A stretch of 64,000 nucleotides of DNA from Mycobacterium sp. E183 (GTDB lineage: Bacteria > Actinomycetota > Actinomycetes > Mycobacteriales > Mycobacteriaceae): assembly GCF_001667735.1 (NCBI RefSeq), contig NZ_LZJN01000191.1, positions 1 to 64,000 of the forward strand, read 5' to 3'. The notes below the pieces were generated by a model. That model was given only the letters and a program-made list of their open reading frames with translations. It was not told the origin of the DNA and ran no database searches. Position 1 is the stretch's first letter; each line of letters begins with the position of its first letter. The position numbers and the translations under genes were made by a program. Below are positions 23,463 to 32,100 of this stretch, in pieces.

Positions 23463-25699
23463 CATCGAGCGAGCTACGAGACGCTGAGCCGGCTTCCCAG
23501 AACGCACCTGCGCCCGCCCCGGCACCCGACCCGGCCGAAACGGTTGTGGCGCAATCGGGCGAGGCCCGTAGAGGCCGTAAGTTCCGCCGTCGTCGGCTCT
23601 TCCGGATCGGCCTGCAATCCAAGCTCCTGCTGACGCTGCTGTTGTGCAGCATCCTGTCGATCGGGGTGATCGCCTTCATCGGGGCGTCGTCGGGCCGCAA
23701 CGCGTTGCGCCAGGTCGAATCCGAGCGACTCACCGAACTGCGCGAGTCCCAGGCGCGGCAGGTGCAGTCACTGTTCAAAGAGGTCACGAATTCGCTGATC
23801 GTGTACAGCGGCGGCTTCAGCATCGTCGAGGCGACCACGGCGTTCACCGATGGCTTCGCGCAGTTGTCCAACGCGACGATCACCCCGGCCCAACAGCAGG
23901 CCCTCGTCAACTACTACGACAACAACATGATCAAGCCGATCAAGCGCATCACCGGTGAGGAGCTCGATCGCAACGCGATCTTCCCGAGTTCCAACGCACA
24001 GAAGTACCTTCAGGCCAACTACACCGCGCAGTACCCATCGATCGCCGAGGCGAGGAAGGTCGAGGACGCGGGGGACGGCAGCGCCTGGTCGGCGGCCAGC
24101 GGCCGCTACGGCTTCTACATGCGCGACATCGTCACCCGTTTCGAGTACCCGGATGCGCTGCTGCTGGACATGCAGGGCAACGTCGTGTACTCGGTGAACA
24201 AGGGCCCCGATCTGGGCACCAACATCCTCACCGGCCCGTACCGCGAGTCCAATCTGCGGGACGCATACCAAAAGGCCCTGCGCTCCAACGATCTCGACTT
24301 CGTCTGGATCACCGACTTCCAGCCGTACCAGCCGCAACTCGACGCCCCGACGGCGTGGGTGGTGTCGCCGGTGGGAATGAACGGAAAATTCAACGGCGTG
24401 ATGGCGCTGCCGCTGCCGATCTCGAAGATCAACAAGATCATGACGGCCGACAAACATTGGGAGGCCGCCGGGATGGGCCCGGCCACCGAGACCTACCTCG
24501 CCGGTCCGGATAACCTGATGCGTTCCGACTCAAGGCTTTTCCTCGAGGATCCCGCCGAGTACAAACGCGAGGCCGTGGCGTCCGGCACCCCGCCCGACGT
24601 CGTCGAGCAAGCGATCCGCCTCGGTGGCACGACGCTGGTGCAGCCGGTGCCCACCGCGGGCCTTCGCGCCGCCCAGCGCGGACAAACCGGAGTCCTCAGC
24701 GCCACCGACTATCTGGGCAACAGGGAACTGGAGGCCTACGCCCCGCTGACGGTGCCGAACTCCGATCTGCACTGGTCGATCCTGGCAACGCGCGACAACT
24801 CCGACGCGTTCGCACGCCTCGGCCGGTTCAGCAGAACGCTCGTGCTGGCCGTGTCGATCATGATCTTCGCCATCTGCGTGGCGTCGATGGTGCTGGCCCA
24901 GCTGATGTTGCGCCCGATCCGTCGGCTGCAGGCCGGCACGCAGAAGATCACCTCGGGCGACTACGAGGTCAACATCCCGGTGAAGACGCGCGACGAAATC
25001 GGCGAGCTGACTGCGGCTTTCAATGAGATGAGCCGCAACCTGGCGATCAAGGAGGAGTTGCTCAACGAACAGCGCAGGGAGAACGACCGCCTGTTGCTGG
25101 CGCTGATGCCCGAGTCCGTCGTGCAGCGATATCGCGAGGGACAGGAGACCATCGCGCAGGAACACCAGGACGTGGCCGTCATCTTCGCCGAAATCGTCGG
25201 GCTCGACGAGGTCTCCGTCGGCATATCCGGCGACGAGCTGGTGGGGATCGTCGACGAACTCTTCCGGCAATTCGACTCGGCCGCCGAATCTCTCGGCGTC
25301 GAGCGAATCCGCACCTTCCACAATGGCTACCTCGCCAGCTGCGGCGTGGTCACGCCGCGGCTGGACAGCATTCACCGGAGCGTCGACTTCGCGCTCGAAA
25401 TGCGCCACATCATCGAGCGGTTCAACAACCAGACGGGTCACGAGTTGCGCCTTCGAGTGGGCATCAGCACCGGCAACGTCATCAGCGGACTGGTCGGCCG
25501 CTCGGGGCTCGTGTATGACATGTGGGGCGCCGCGGTGAGCCTGGCCTACCAAATGCAGAGCGGCTCAAACCAATCGGGCATCTACGTAACATCGCAGGTG
25601 TACGAGGCGATGCGTGACGTGCGCCAGTTCGCGCCCGCGGGAACCATCTCGGTCGGCGGAACGGACCAGGCGATCTACCGGTTGTCGGAGCGATCATGA
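23459..25699 (+). CDS. Receptor-type class III adenylate cyclase homologue with a degenerate active site, Rv2435c family
   Basis: This 746-residue membrane protein has a basic cytosolic N-terminus, TM1 (about 57-78), a large extracellular Cache-like sensor domain (about 80-460), TM2 (about 462-484), HAMP (about 486-540) and a cyclase domain (about 565-740). Catalytic positions, by alignment to Rv1625c: first metal Asp is E578 (VIFAEIVG), second metal Asp is N622 (FHNGY), substrate Lys is R618, the transition-state Asn is S694 and Arg is Q698; only the Asp of YDMWG is kept. Cyclase activity is therefore doubtful. GTG 23459 follows GAGGAAGGGC. The stop overlaps the channel start (ATGA). Confidence 0.9.
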   Translation: MTSSELRDAEPASQNAPAPAPAPDPAETVVAQSGEARRGRKFRRRRLFRIGLQSKLLLTLLLCSILSIGVIAFIGASSGRNALRQVESERLTELRESQARQVQSLFKEVTNSLIVYSGGFSIVEATTAFTDGFAQLSNATITPAQQQALVNYYDNNMIKPIKRITGEELDRNAIFPSSNAQKYLQANYTAQYPSIAEARKVEDAGDGSAWSAASGRYGFYMRDIVTRFEYPDALLLDMQGNVVYSVNKGPDLGTNILTGPYRESNLRDAYQKALRSNDLDFVWITDFQPYQPQLDAPTAWVVSPVGMNGKFNGVMALPLPISKINKIMTADKHWEAAGMGPATETYLAGPDNLMRSDSRLFLEDPAEYKREAVASGTPPDVVEQAIRLGGTTLVQPVPTAGLRAAQRGQTGVLSATDYLGNRELEAYAPLTVPNSDLHWSILATRDNSDAFARLGRFSRTLVLAVSIMIFAICVASMVLAQLMLRPIRRLQAGTQKITSGDYEVNIPVKTRDEIGELTAAFNEMSRNLAIKEELLNEQRRENDRLLLALMPESVVQRYREGQETIAQEHQDVAVIFAEIVGLDEVSVGISGDELVGIVDELFRQFDSAAESLGVERIRTFHNGYLASCGVVTPRLDSIHRSVDFALEMRHIIERFNNQTGHELRLRVGISTGNVISGLVGRSGLVYDMWGAAVSLAYQMQSGSNQSGIYVTSQVYEAMRDVRQFAPAGTISVGGTDQAIYRLSERS

Positions 25700-27141
25700 A
25701 CCTGTTCGAATCGTCGTGGTTCTACTGGGCGATCGGGGTCGCGCTGGGATTCCCGGTCTGTTTGATCCTGCTCACCGAATTGCACCGCGCGCTGGTCCGC
25801 CGGAGAAGCCACCTGGCCAGGCAGGTCAGCCTGCTGCGCAACTATCTGCTGCCGCTGGGCGCACTGCTGCTGTTGGTCGTCAAGGCGTCGCAGATCCCGG
25901 CCGGGGATGGCTCGGTGCGGATCCTCACCACGATCTTCGGCCTGTTGGTGTTGGTGCTGGTGCTGTCGGCCCTGAACGCCACCGTGTTCGAGGGCGCGCC
26001 CGACGAAAGCTGGCGCAAGCGGTTGCCCGCCATCTTCATCGACGTCGCCCGCTTCGGAGTGATCGGCGTCGGGCTCGCGGTGATGCTCTCCTACATCTGG
26101 GGCGTCCGGATCGGCGGCCTGTTCACGGCGCTGGGCATCACCTCGGTGGTCATCGGGTTGATGCTGCAGAACTCCGTGGGCCAGGTCGTGTCCGGCTTGT
26201 TCATGCTCTTCGAGCAGCCGTTCCGGATCAACGACTGGCTGGACACCGGTACCACGCGGGGGCGCGTCGTCGAAGTGAACTGGCGGTCCGTCCACATCGA
26301 CACCGGCAGCGGCATCCGCATCATGCCCAACTCGATGCTGGCCAGCACCTCGTTCACGAACCTGAGTCGCCCGTCGCGGGCATACGACTGTGCAATCACC
26401 ACGAAGTTCGCGGCCGGCGATGCCCCGGACAAGGTGTGCGCGATGTTGACGCGGGTCGCCGGTGCGCTGCCGGCCCGCAGACCGGAGGTGTTGCCGACCA
26501 CCGTCGCGCTGGGCGGCGCCCAGTACCGCACCACCATCAGGCTGACGTCGCCCGCCGACGCGGAAGCCACCGAAGCCACCTTCCTGCGCTGGGTCTGGTA
26601 CGCCGCGCGGCGGTCGCGCCTGCGGCTGGACGGCGCCGACGACAACTACTCCACCAAGCAGCGCGTGGAGAAAGCGCTGCGCACGGTGGTCGCCCCGGCG
26701 TTGCGGCTGAGTCACACCGATCAGCAATCGCTGGTGCCGTACGCCAAGCTCGTCCGCTACGGTGCCGACGAAATCATCGAGTCCGCCGGTCAGGTGTCCT
26801 CGGGCATGACCTTCCTGGTCGCCGGGCGGGTCCGGCTGACGGCGACGACCGAGGACGGGTCGGTGGTGCCTGCCAGCATCCTCGACGAGGGATCGTTCCT
26901 CGGCCTGACGGCGCTGACCCGTCAACCCAACCTGGCCGGCGCCTACGCGCTGGACGAGGTGACGGCGCTGCAGATCGAGCGTGAGCACCTCGAGCACCTC
27001 GTGATGCGTAAACCGTTGCTGCTTCAAGACTTAGGGCGACTGATCGATGAGCGGCAGGCCAAGGTGCGAGAGGCGGGCCGCCGCGACCGGGCCGGCCATG
27101 CCGGTGTCGAGCGACAGCAGCCGGCCAAACCGCGGCGCTGA
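25696..27141 (+). CDS. MscS-type mechanosensitive channel with C-terminal cNMP-binding-like domain, Rv2434c family
   Basis: This 481-residue protein has membrane helices at about 8-30, 50-68, 72-95 and 110-135. The pore-lining helix and MscS beta domain (GLMLQNSVGQVVSGLFMLFE, FRINDWLDTG, HIDTGSGIRIMPNSML) follow, then a cyclic-nucleotide-binding fold (about 340-455). In that fold the phosphate-binding cassette reads GSFLGLTALTRQPNLAG: the ribose-binding Glu is L404, and the phosphate-binding Arg (expected near 412/413) is Asn or Leu. The fold may therefore no longer bind cNMP. The start overlaps the cyclase stop, so the two are made together. Length equals that recalled for Rv2434c (481). Confidence 0.9.
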   Translation: MNLFESSWFYWAIGVALGFPVCLILLTELHRALVRRRSHLARQVSLLRNYLLPLGALLLLVVKASQIPAGDGSVRILTTIFGLLVLVLVLSALNATVFEGAPDESWRKRLPAIFIDVARFGVIGVGLAVMLSYIWGVRIGGLFTALGITSVVIGLMLQNSVGQVVSGLFMLFEQPFRINDWLDTGTTRGRVVEVNWRSVHIDTGSGIRIMPNSMLASTSFTNLSRPSRAYDCAITTKFAAGDAPDKVCAMLTRVAGALPARRPEVLPTTVALGGAQYRTTIRLTSPADAEATEATFLRWVWYAARRSRLRLDGADDNYSTKQRVEKALRTVVAPALRLSHTDQQSLVPYAKLVRYGADEIIESAGQVSSGMTFLVAGRVRLTATTEDGSVVPASILDEGSFLGLTALTRQPNLAGAYALDEVTALQIEREHLEHLVMRKPLLLQDLGRLIDERQAKVREAGRRDRAGHAGVERQQPAKPRR

Positions 27142-27234
27142 CTCGCCGACGCTTGAAATCTCGGTCCCGGCGCGTTACGTGCGGAGCGGATGGCGTAATA
27201 CCCGGGCCGCCGCGCTGGGCCGGTCAAGGCCCGA

Positions 27235-27240
27235 TACCCT
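27235..27240 (+). promoter_or_regulatory. -10 box (TACCCT) for leaderless proA
   Basis: TACCCT lies 6 nt upstream of ATG 27247 with no ribosome-binding site between them. Confidence 0.6.
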
Positions 27241-27246
27241 GGTTCA

Positions 27247-28506
27247 ATGAGTCTGCAAGCACCATCGCTTCCTGACTTGCGTCGCGAGGTCCACAATGCC
27301 GCCCGGCGCGCCCGGGTCGCCTCTCGCGTCCTGGCGTTGTTGCCGACGGTGGCCAAGGACCAGGCGCTGCGCTCCGCGGCCGACGCGATAGCGGCTCACA
27401 CCGATCTGATTCTCTCCGCCAACGCCGACGACCTCAGCGCTGCCGAAGCCGCGGGCACACCGACCGCGATGCTCGACCGGCTGGCGCTGGACTCCAAACG
27501 CGTCGAGGGGATCGCCGCCGGCCTGCGCCAGGTCGCCGGGCTGCCCGACCCGGTCGGCGAGGTGCTGCGCGGGTACACCCTGCCGAACGGTTTGCACCTG
27601 CGGCAGCAGCGCGTGCCGCTCGGCGTCGTCGGCATGATCTACGAGGGCCGGCCCAACGTCACCGTCGACGCCTTCGGCCTGGCGCTCAAGTCGGGCAATG
27701 CGGTGCTGTTGCGCGGGAGTTCGTCGGCGGCGCGGTCGAATCAGGCGCTGGTGCAGGTGCTGCGCGCCTCGCTGGTCAGTGAGGACCTGCCCGCCGATGC
27801 GGTGCAACTTCTTTCGGCCGCCGATCGCGCCACGGTGACGCACCTGATCCAGGCCCGCGGCCTGGTGGACGTGGTGATTCCGCGCGGCGGAGCGAGCCTG
27901 ATCGACGCAGTGGTTCGCGACGCGCAGGTGCCCACCATCGAGACCGGTGTCGGCAACTGCCACGTGTACGTGCACGAAGGAGCCGACCTGGACCTCGCGG
28001 AACGAATCCTGCTGAACTCCAAGACCCGCCGCCCCAGCGTCTGTAATGCCGCCGAGACGCTGTTGGTCGACGCCACGATCGCCAAGAAGGCGCTGCCCCG
28101 GTTGGTGTCGGCCCTCGAGGACGCGGGCGTGACCGTGCACGGCGGGGTTTCGGCGGACGCCGCCGAGGACGACCTGCGCCGCGAGTACCTGTCGATGGAC
28201 ATCGCCGTCGCCGTGGTGGACGGCATCGACGCCGCGATCGCTCACATCAACGAGTACGGGACGGGGCACACCGAGGCGATTGTGACCAGCAATATGGCTG
28301 CCGCGCAACGGTTTAGCGACGGGGTCGATGCGGCGGCGGTGATGGTCAACGCGTCGACGGCGTTCACCGACGGCGAGCAGTTCGGCTTCGGCGCCGAAAT
28401 CGGGATCTCCACCCAGAAATTGCATGCGCGCGGCCCGATGGGGCTGCCGGAGTTGACCTCGACCAAGTGGATCGCGTGGGGTGACGGGCAAGTCCGGCCC
28501 GCCTGA
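27247..28506 (+). CDS. proA: Glutamate-5-semialdehyde dehydrogenase (gamma-glutamyl phosphate reductase)
   Basis: This 419-residue ALDH-superfamily enzyme performs the second step of proline synthesis, reducing the ProB product with NADPH. The catalytic cysteine lies in RRPSVCNAAET (about residue 268). VPLGVVGMIYEGRPNVTVD and the C-terminal GFGAEIGISTQKLHARGP are diagnostic. A leaderless start is supported by the -10 box. In M. tuberculosis, PE25/PPE41 and ahpC/ahpD lie between Rv2434c and proA; here the gap is only 105 nt. Confidence 0.97.
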   Translation: MSLQAPSLPDLRREVHNAARRARVASRVLALLPTVAKDQALRSAADAIAAHTDLILSANADDLSAAEAAGTPTAMLDRLALDSKRVEGIAAGLRQVAGLPDPVGEVLRGYTLPNGLHLRQQRVPLGVVGMIYEGRPNVTVDAFGLALKSGNAVLLRGSSSAARSNQALVQVLRASLVSEDLPADAVQLLSAADRATVTHLIQARGLVDVVIPRGGASLIDAVVRDAQVPTIETGVGNCHVYVHEGADLDLAERILLNSKTRRPSVCNAAETLLVDATIAKKALPRLVSALEDAGVTVHGGVSADAAEDDLRREYLSMDIAVAVVDGIDAAIAHINEYGTGHTEAIVTSNMAAAQRFSDGVDAAAVMVNASTAFTDGEQFGFGAEIGISTQKLHARGPMGLPELTSTKWIAWGDGQVRPA

Positions 28507-28539
28507 CCGCGACGAAAGTGCTTTAGGAGAACCGAGATA

Positions 28540-29415
28540 GTGAGCGTGCCCGCCCGGCCCAAGCCGTTGTTCGCCGACATCGACGACGTTTCGCGACGGT
28601 TGGCCGAGACCGGTTACCTGCCCGACACCGCCACCGCCACCGCCGTGTTCCTGGCCGACCGGCTCGGCAAGCCGTTGCTGGTGGAGGGTCCGGCCGGTGT
28701 CGGCAAGACCGAGCTGGCTCGCGCCGTCGCCCAGGCGACCGACTCGGGACTGGTCCGCCTGCAGTGCTACGAGGGGGTGGACGAGGCGCGCGCCCTGTAC
28801 GAGTGGAACCACGCCAAGCAGATACTCCGTATTCAGGCCGGCTCCGGGGACTGGGATCAGACCAAGGACGACGTGTTCAGCGAGGAGTTCCTGCTGCAGC
28901 GGCCGCTGCTCACCGCCATCCGGCGCACCGAGCCCACGGTGCTGCTGATCGACGAAACCGATAAGGCCGACATCGAAATCGAGGGCCTGCTGCTCGAGGT
29001 GCTGTCCGACTTCGCGGTGACGGTCCCCGAGCTGGGCACGATCACCGCGGAGCGGACGCCGTTCGTCGTGCTGACCTCCAACGCAACCCGGGAGCTGTCC
29101 GAGGCCCTCAAGCGCCGCTGCCTGTTCTTGCACATCGACTTTCCCAGTCCCGAGCTGGAGCGCCGCATCCTGTTGTCGCGGGTGCCCGAGCTGCCCCAGC
29201 ACCTCGCCGATGAGCTGGTGCGCATCATCGGCGTGTTGCGCGGCATGCAACTCAAGAAGGTGCCGTCCATCGCCGAGACCATCGACTGGGGTCGCACCCT
29301 GTTGGCGCTGGGCCTGGACACCATCGACGACGCCGTCGTTGCCGCCACCTTGGGCGTCGTCCTCAAGCATCAGTCCGATCAGCAGCGCGCAAGCGGCGAG
29401 CTCCGGCTGAACTGA
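28540..29415 (+). CDS. MoxR-family AAA+ ATPase, Rv2426c family
   Basis: This 291-residue ATPase shows Walker A GPAGVGKTEL (about residue 48), Walker B VLLIDETDKAD, sensor 1 LTSNATRELSEALKRRC, and the MoxR lid. MoxR ATPases act as chaperones or metal-insertion factors with a VWA-domain partner, which is the next gene. GTG 28540 follows TTTAGGAGAACC. The stop (TGA) overlaps the ATG of the VWA gene by 1 nt, so the two are coupled. The specific client is unknown. Confidence 0.9.
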   Translation: MSVPARPKPLFADIDDVSRRLAETGYLPDTATATAVFLADRLGKPLLVEGPAGVGKTELARAVAQATDSGLVRLQCYEGVDEARALYEWNHAKQILRIQAGSGDWDQTKDDVFSEEFLLQRPLLTAIRRTEPTVLLIDETDKADIEIEGLLLEVLSDFAVTVPELGTITAERTPFVVLTSNATRELSEALKRRCLFLHIDFPSPELERRILLSRVPELPQHLADELVRIIGVLRGMQLKKVPSIAETIDWGRTLLALGLDTIDDAVVAATLGVVLKHQSDQQRASGELRLN

Positions 29416-30863
29416 TGGCCGCCCGCCGCATCCGACCAACCCGGCCGCTCGCCCCGCACGGGCTGCCGGGCCACCTGGTGGGCTTCGTCGAAGCGCTTCG
29501 CGGAGTTGGCATTTCGGTGGGGCCGTCCGAGACGGTGGACGCCGGCCGCGTGATGGCCACCCTGGGCTTGAGCGACCGTGAGGTGCTGCGCGAGGGCATC
29601 GCCTGCGCCGTGCTACGCCAACCCGATCACCGTGACACCTACGACGCCATGTTCGACCTGTGGTTCCCCGCGGCGCTGGGCGCACGCGCGGTGGTCACCG
29701 ACGAAGGAGCCGACGGGTCACAAGGCGACGACTCGTTGCCGCCCGACGACGTCGAGGCGATGCGCCAGATGCTGCTGGACCTGCTCAACGAGAACCCCGA
29801 CCTCGCCGACATGGACGAGCGGCTCGTCGCGATGATCGCGCGCATCGTGGAGGCCTACGGGAAGTACAGCTCCAGCCGGGGCCCGTCCTTCTCGTCGTAC
29901 CAGGCGCTCAAAGCCATGGCGCTGGACGAGCTGGAGGGCAAGCTGCTGGCGGGGCTGCTCGCCCCGTATGGTGACGAGCCCACGCCCACGCAGGAGCAGA
30001 TCGCCAAAGCCATGGCCGCGCAGCGGATTTCGCAATTGCGCAAGCTGGTCGACGCCGAGACCAAGCGGCGCACCGCCGAGCAACTCGGCCGCGATCACGT
30101 CCAGATGTACGGCATCCCACAGCTTTCGGAGAATGTCGAGTTCCTGCGGGCCTCGGGTGAACAGCTGCGCCAGATGCAACGGGTGGTGGCGCCGCTGGCG
30201 CGCACACTGGCCACCCGGCTCGCGGCCCGGCGGCGACGGTCCCGCGCGGGTGTGATCGATCTGCGCAAGACGCTGCGCAAGTCGATGTCCACCGGCGGCG
30301 TGCCGATCGATGTGGTGTTGGCCAAGCCCCGCCCGGCGCGGCCGGAACTGGTGGTGCTGTGTGACGTGTCCGGCTCGGTCGCCGGGTTCAGCCACTTCAC
30401 CCTGCTGCTGGTACACGCTCTGCGCCAACAGTTTTCGCGAGTGCGGGTCTTCGCCTTCATCGACACCACCGACGAGGTGACGCACATGTTCGGGCCGGAA
30501 GCCGATCTGGCCGTGGCGATCCAGCGGATCACCCGGGAGGCCGGTGTGTTCAGCCGCGACGGGCATTCCGACTACGGCAACGCGTTCGCGTCGTTCGCGC
30601 AGGCGTTCCCCAACGTGCTGTCGCCGCGCAGCTCGCTGCTGGTGCTCGGTGACGGACGCACCAACTACCGCAATCCGGAGACCGAGCTGCTCTCCCACAT
30701 GGTGACCGCCAGCCGGCACGCGCACTGGCTGAATCCCGAACCCAAGCACCTGTGGGGCAGCGGCGACTCGGCGGTGCCGCGCTATCAAGAGGTCATCACG
30801 ATGCACGAATGCCGGTCGGCCAAGCAGTTGGCCGCGGTGATCGACCAGCTGCTGCCGGTGTAG
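29415..30863 (+). CDS. VWA domain protein (CoxE-like), MoxR partner, Rv2425c family
   Basis: This 482-residue protein has a mostly helical, charged N-terminal part (1 to about 300) and a C-terminal von Willebrand A domain with the MIDAS start VVLCDVSGSVAGFSHF (about residue 313) and further MIDAS elements near VFAFIDTTDEV and SDYGNAF. CoxE-type proteins pair with MoxR ATPases, for example in CO dehydrogenase cofactor insertion. No such target enzyme is encoded next to this pair, so the client remains open. ATG overlaps the upstream stop. Two inverted-repeat hairpins lie about 50-90 nt after the stop. Confidence 0.9.
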   Translation: MAARRIRPTRPLAPHGLPGHLVGFVEALRGVGISVGPSETVDAGRVMATLGLSDREVLREGIACAVLRQPDHRDTYDAMFDLWFPAALGARAVVTDEGADGSQGDDSLPPDDVEAMRQMLLDLLNENPDLADMDERLVAMIARIVEAYGKYSSSRGPSFSSYQALKAMALDELEGKLLAGLLAPYGDEPTPTQEQIAKAMAAQRISQLRKLVDAETKRRTAEQLGRDHVQMYGIPQLSENVEFLRASGEQLRQMQRVVAPLARTLATRLAARRRRSRAGVIDLRKTLRKSMSTGGVPIDVVLAKPRPARPELVVLCDVSGSVAGFSHFTLLLVHALRQQFSRVRVFAFIDTTDEVTHMFGPEADLAVAIQRITREAGVFSRDGHSDYGNAFASFAQAFPNVLSPRSSLLVLGDGRTNYRNPETELLSHMVTASRHAHWLNPEPKHLWGSGDSAVPRYQEVITMHECRSAKQLAAVIDQLLPV

Positions 30864-30910
30864 GGCCGGCTCGTCGCGGCGCACGGGGCACCGGGGCACG
30901 GCCCGCGAGC

Positions 30911-30954
30911 GTCACGCCAGCGTGATCGCGAGCGCCGTGTGTCACGCCAGCGTG
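30911..30954 (+). repeat. Two direct copies of a hairpin-forming 14-mer
   Basis: GTCACGCCAGCGTG occurs at 30911-30924 and 30941-30954. Each copy is itself an inverted repeat (TCACGC-CA-GCGTGA; CACGC-CA-GCGTG). They lie after the VWA gene and before the nadD promoter, so tandem terminator hairpins are likely. A partial copy in reverse orientation (CTGGCGTGAC) is near 10992 upstream of obg. Confidence 0.55.
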
Positions 30955-31031
30955 GCGCCCGCAGGCGGGAGCCTCTCGCGTGGACCTGCTGTGGCCGGTG
31001 TGACGAAATCGGGCGACGGCGTCGCCTCAAG

Positions 31032-31037
31032 TAAGCT
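31032..31037 (+). promoter_or_regulatory. -10 box (TAAGCT) for leaderless nadD
   Basis: TAAGCT ends 8 nt before GTG 31046. The transcript would begin at or very near the start codon. Confidence 0.45.
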
Positions 31038-31045
31038 GGCAAATC

Positions 31046-31714
31046 GTGCAAAAGGAGCTGCGCAGGCTGGGTGTGATGGGTGGGACGTTCGATCCCATCC
31101 ATTACGGGCACCTGGTTGCCGCCAGCGAGGTCGCCGACCTGTTCGACCTCGACGAAGTGGTCTTCGTGCCCAGCGGCCAGCCCTGGCAAAAGGATCGGCA
31201 CGTTTCCGCGGCGGAGGACCGGTATCTGATGACGGTGATCGCCACCGCGTCCAACCCGCGCTTCTCGGTCAGCCGGGTCGACATCGACCGCGCAGGCCCC
31301 ACCTACACCAAGGACACCCTGCGGGATCTGCACGCCCTCAACCCGGATTCGCAGCTGTACTTCATCACTGGCGCGGACGCGCTCGCCTCAATCCTGTCGT
31401 GGCAGGGCTGGCAGGAGATGTTCGACTTGGCGCGGTTCGTCGGCGTCAGCCGGCCGGGATACGAGCTGCGGCGCGAACACATCACCGGCGTGCTGGGCGA
31501 GCTGGCCGAGGATGTGCTCACCCTCGTCGAGATTCCGGCGCTGGCCATCTCGTCGACCGATTGCCGGCTGCGCGCCGAACAACGCCGGCCCCTCTGGTAC
31601 CTGATGCCCGACGGCGTCGTGCAATACGTCTCCAAGCGCCGGCTGTATCGCGCCGGCGACCAATCGAAGGACTCCGTGAGCCGATCAACGCTGCCCGCCG
31701 GGAACAACACATGA
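31046..31714 (+). CDS. nadD: Nicotinate mononucleotide adenylyltransferase
   Basis: This 222-residue enzyme forms NaAD from NaMN and ATP, directly upstream of the NadE reaction. The nucleotidyltransferase motifs GVMGGTFDPIHYGHLVAA and the C-terminal ISSTDCRLRAEQ (an ISSTxxR-type signature) are present. Length fits mycobacterial NadD. GTG 31046 keeps eight residues before the fold and has a -10 box. Starts at 31070/31073 would truncate the first strand. The stop overlaps the rsfS ATG (ATGA), beginning a run of closely packed genes through 34328. Confidence 0.95.
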   Translation: MQKELRRLGVMGGTFDPIHYGHLVAASEVADLFDLDEVVFVPSGQPWQKDRHVSAAEDRYLMTVIATASNPRFSVSRVDIDRAGPTYTKDTLRDLHALNPDSQLYFITGADALASILSWQGWQEMFDLARFVGVSRPGYELRREHITGVLGELAEDVLTLVEIPALAISSTDCRLRAEQRRPLWYLMPDGVVQYVSKRRLYRAGDQSKDSVSRSTLPAGNNT

Positions 31715-32100
31715 GCGCCACGCAGGAGGCCATCGACATGGCGACCGTGGCCGCAGGTGCGGCCGCATCGAAGCTGGCCGACGACGTCATCGTGATCGAC
31801 GTGTCGGGCCAGCTGGTCATCACGGACTGCTTCGTGATCGCCTCGGCGTCCAACGAGCGGCAGGTCAACGCCATCGTCGACGAGGTCGAGGAGAAGATGC
31901 GCAGGGCCGGCTACAAGCCGGCGCGCCGGGAGGGCACCCGGGAAGGGCGCTGGACGCTGCTGGACTACCGCGACATCGTCGTGCACATCCAGCACCAGGA
32001 CGACCGCGACTTCTACGCCCTGGACCGGTTGTGGGGCGACTGCCCGGTGGTGCCCGTGGATCTAACCGAAGAACCCGACGACTCGGTGGGCGCGCCATGA
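31711..32100 (+). CDS. rsfS: Ribosomal silencing factor RsfS
   Basis: This 129-residue protein binds L14 and blocks 30S-50S joining in starved cells. The fold signatures are present: DVIVIDVSGQLVITDCFVIASA, then EKMRRAGYKPARREG and WTLLDYRDIVVHIQ with RDFYALDRLWGD. ATG 31711 overlaps the nadD stop and the stop overlaps the gpgP ATG (both 4 nt). The nadD-rsfS order is widely conserved in bacteria. Confidence 0.95.
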   Translation: MSATQEAIDMATVAAGAAASKLADDVIVIDVSGQLVITDCFVIASASNERQVNAIVDEVEEKMRRAGYKPARREGTREGRWTLLDYRDIVVHIQHQDDRDFYALDRLWGDCPVVPVDLTEEPDDSVGAP

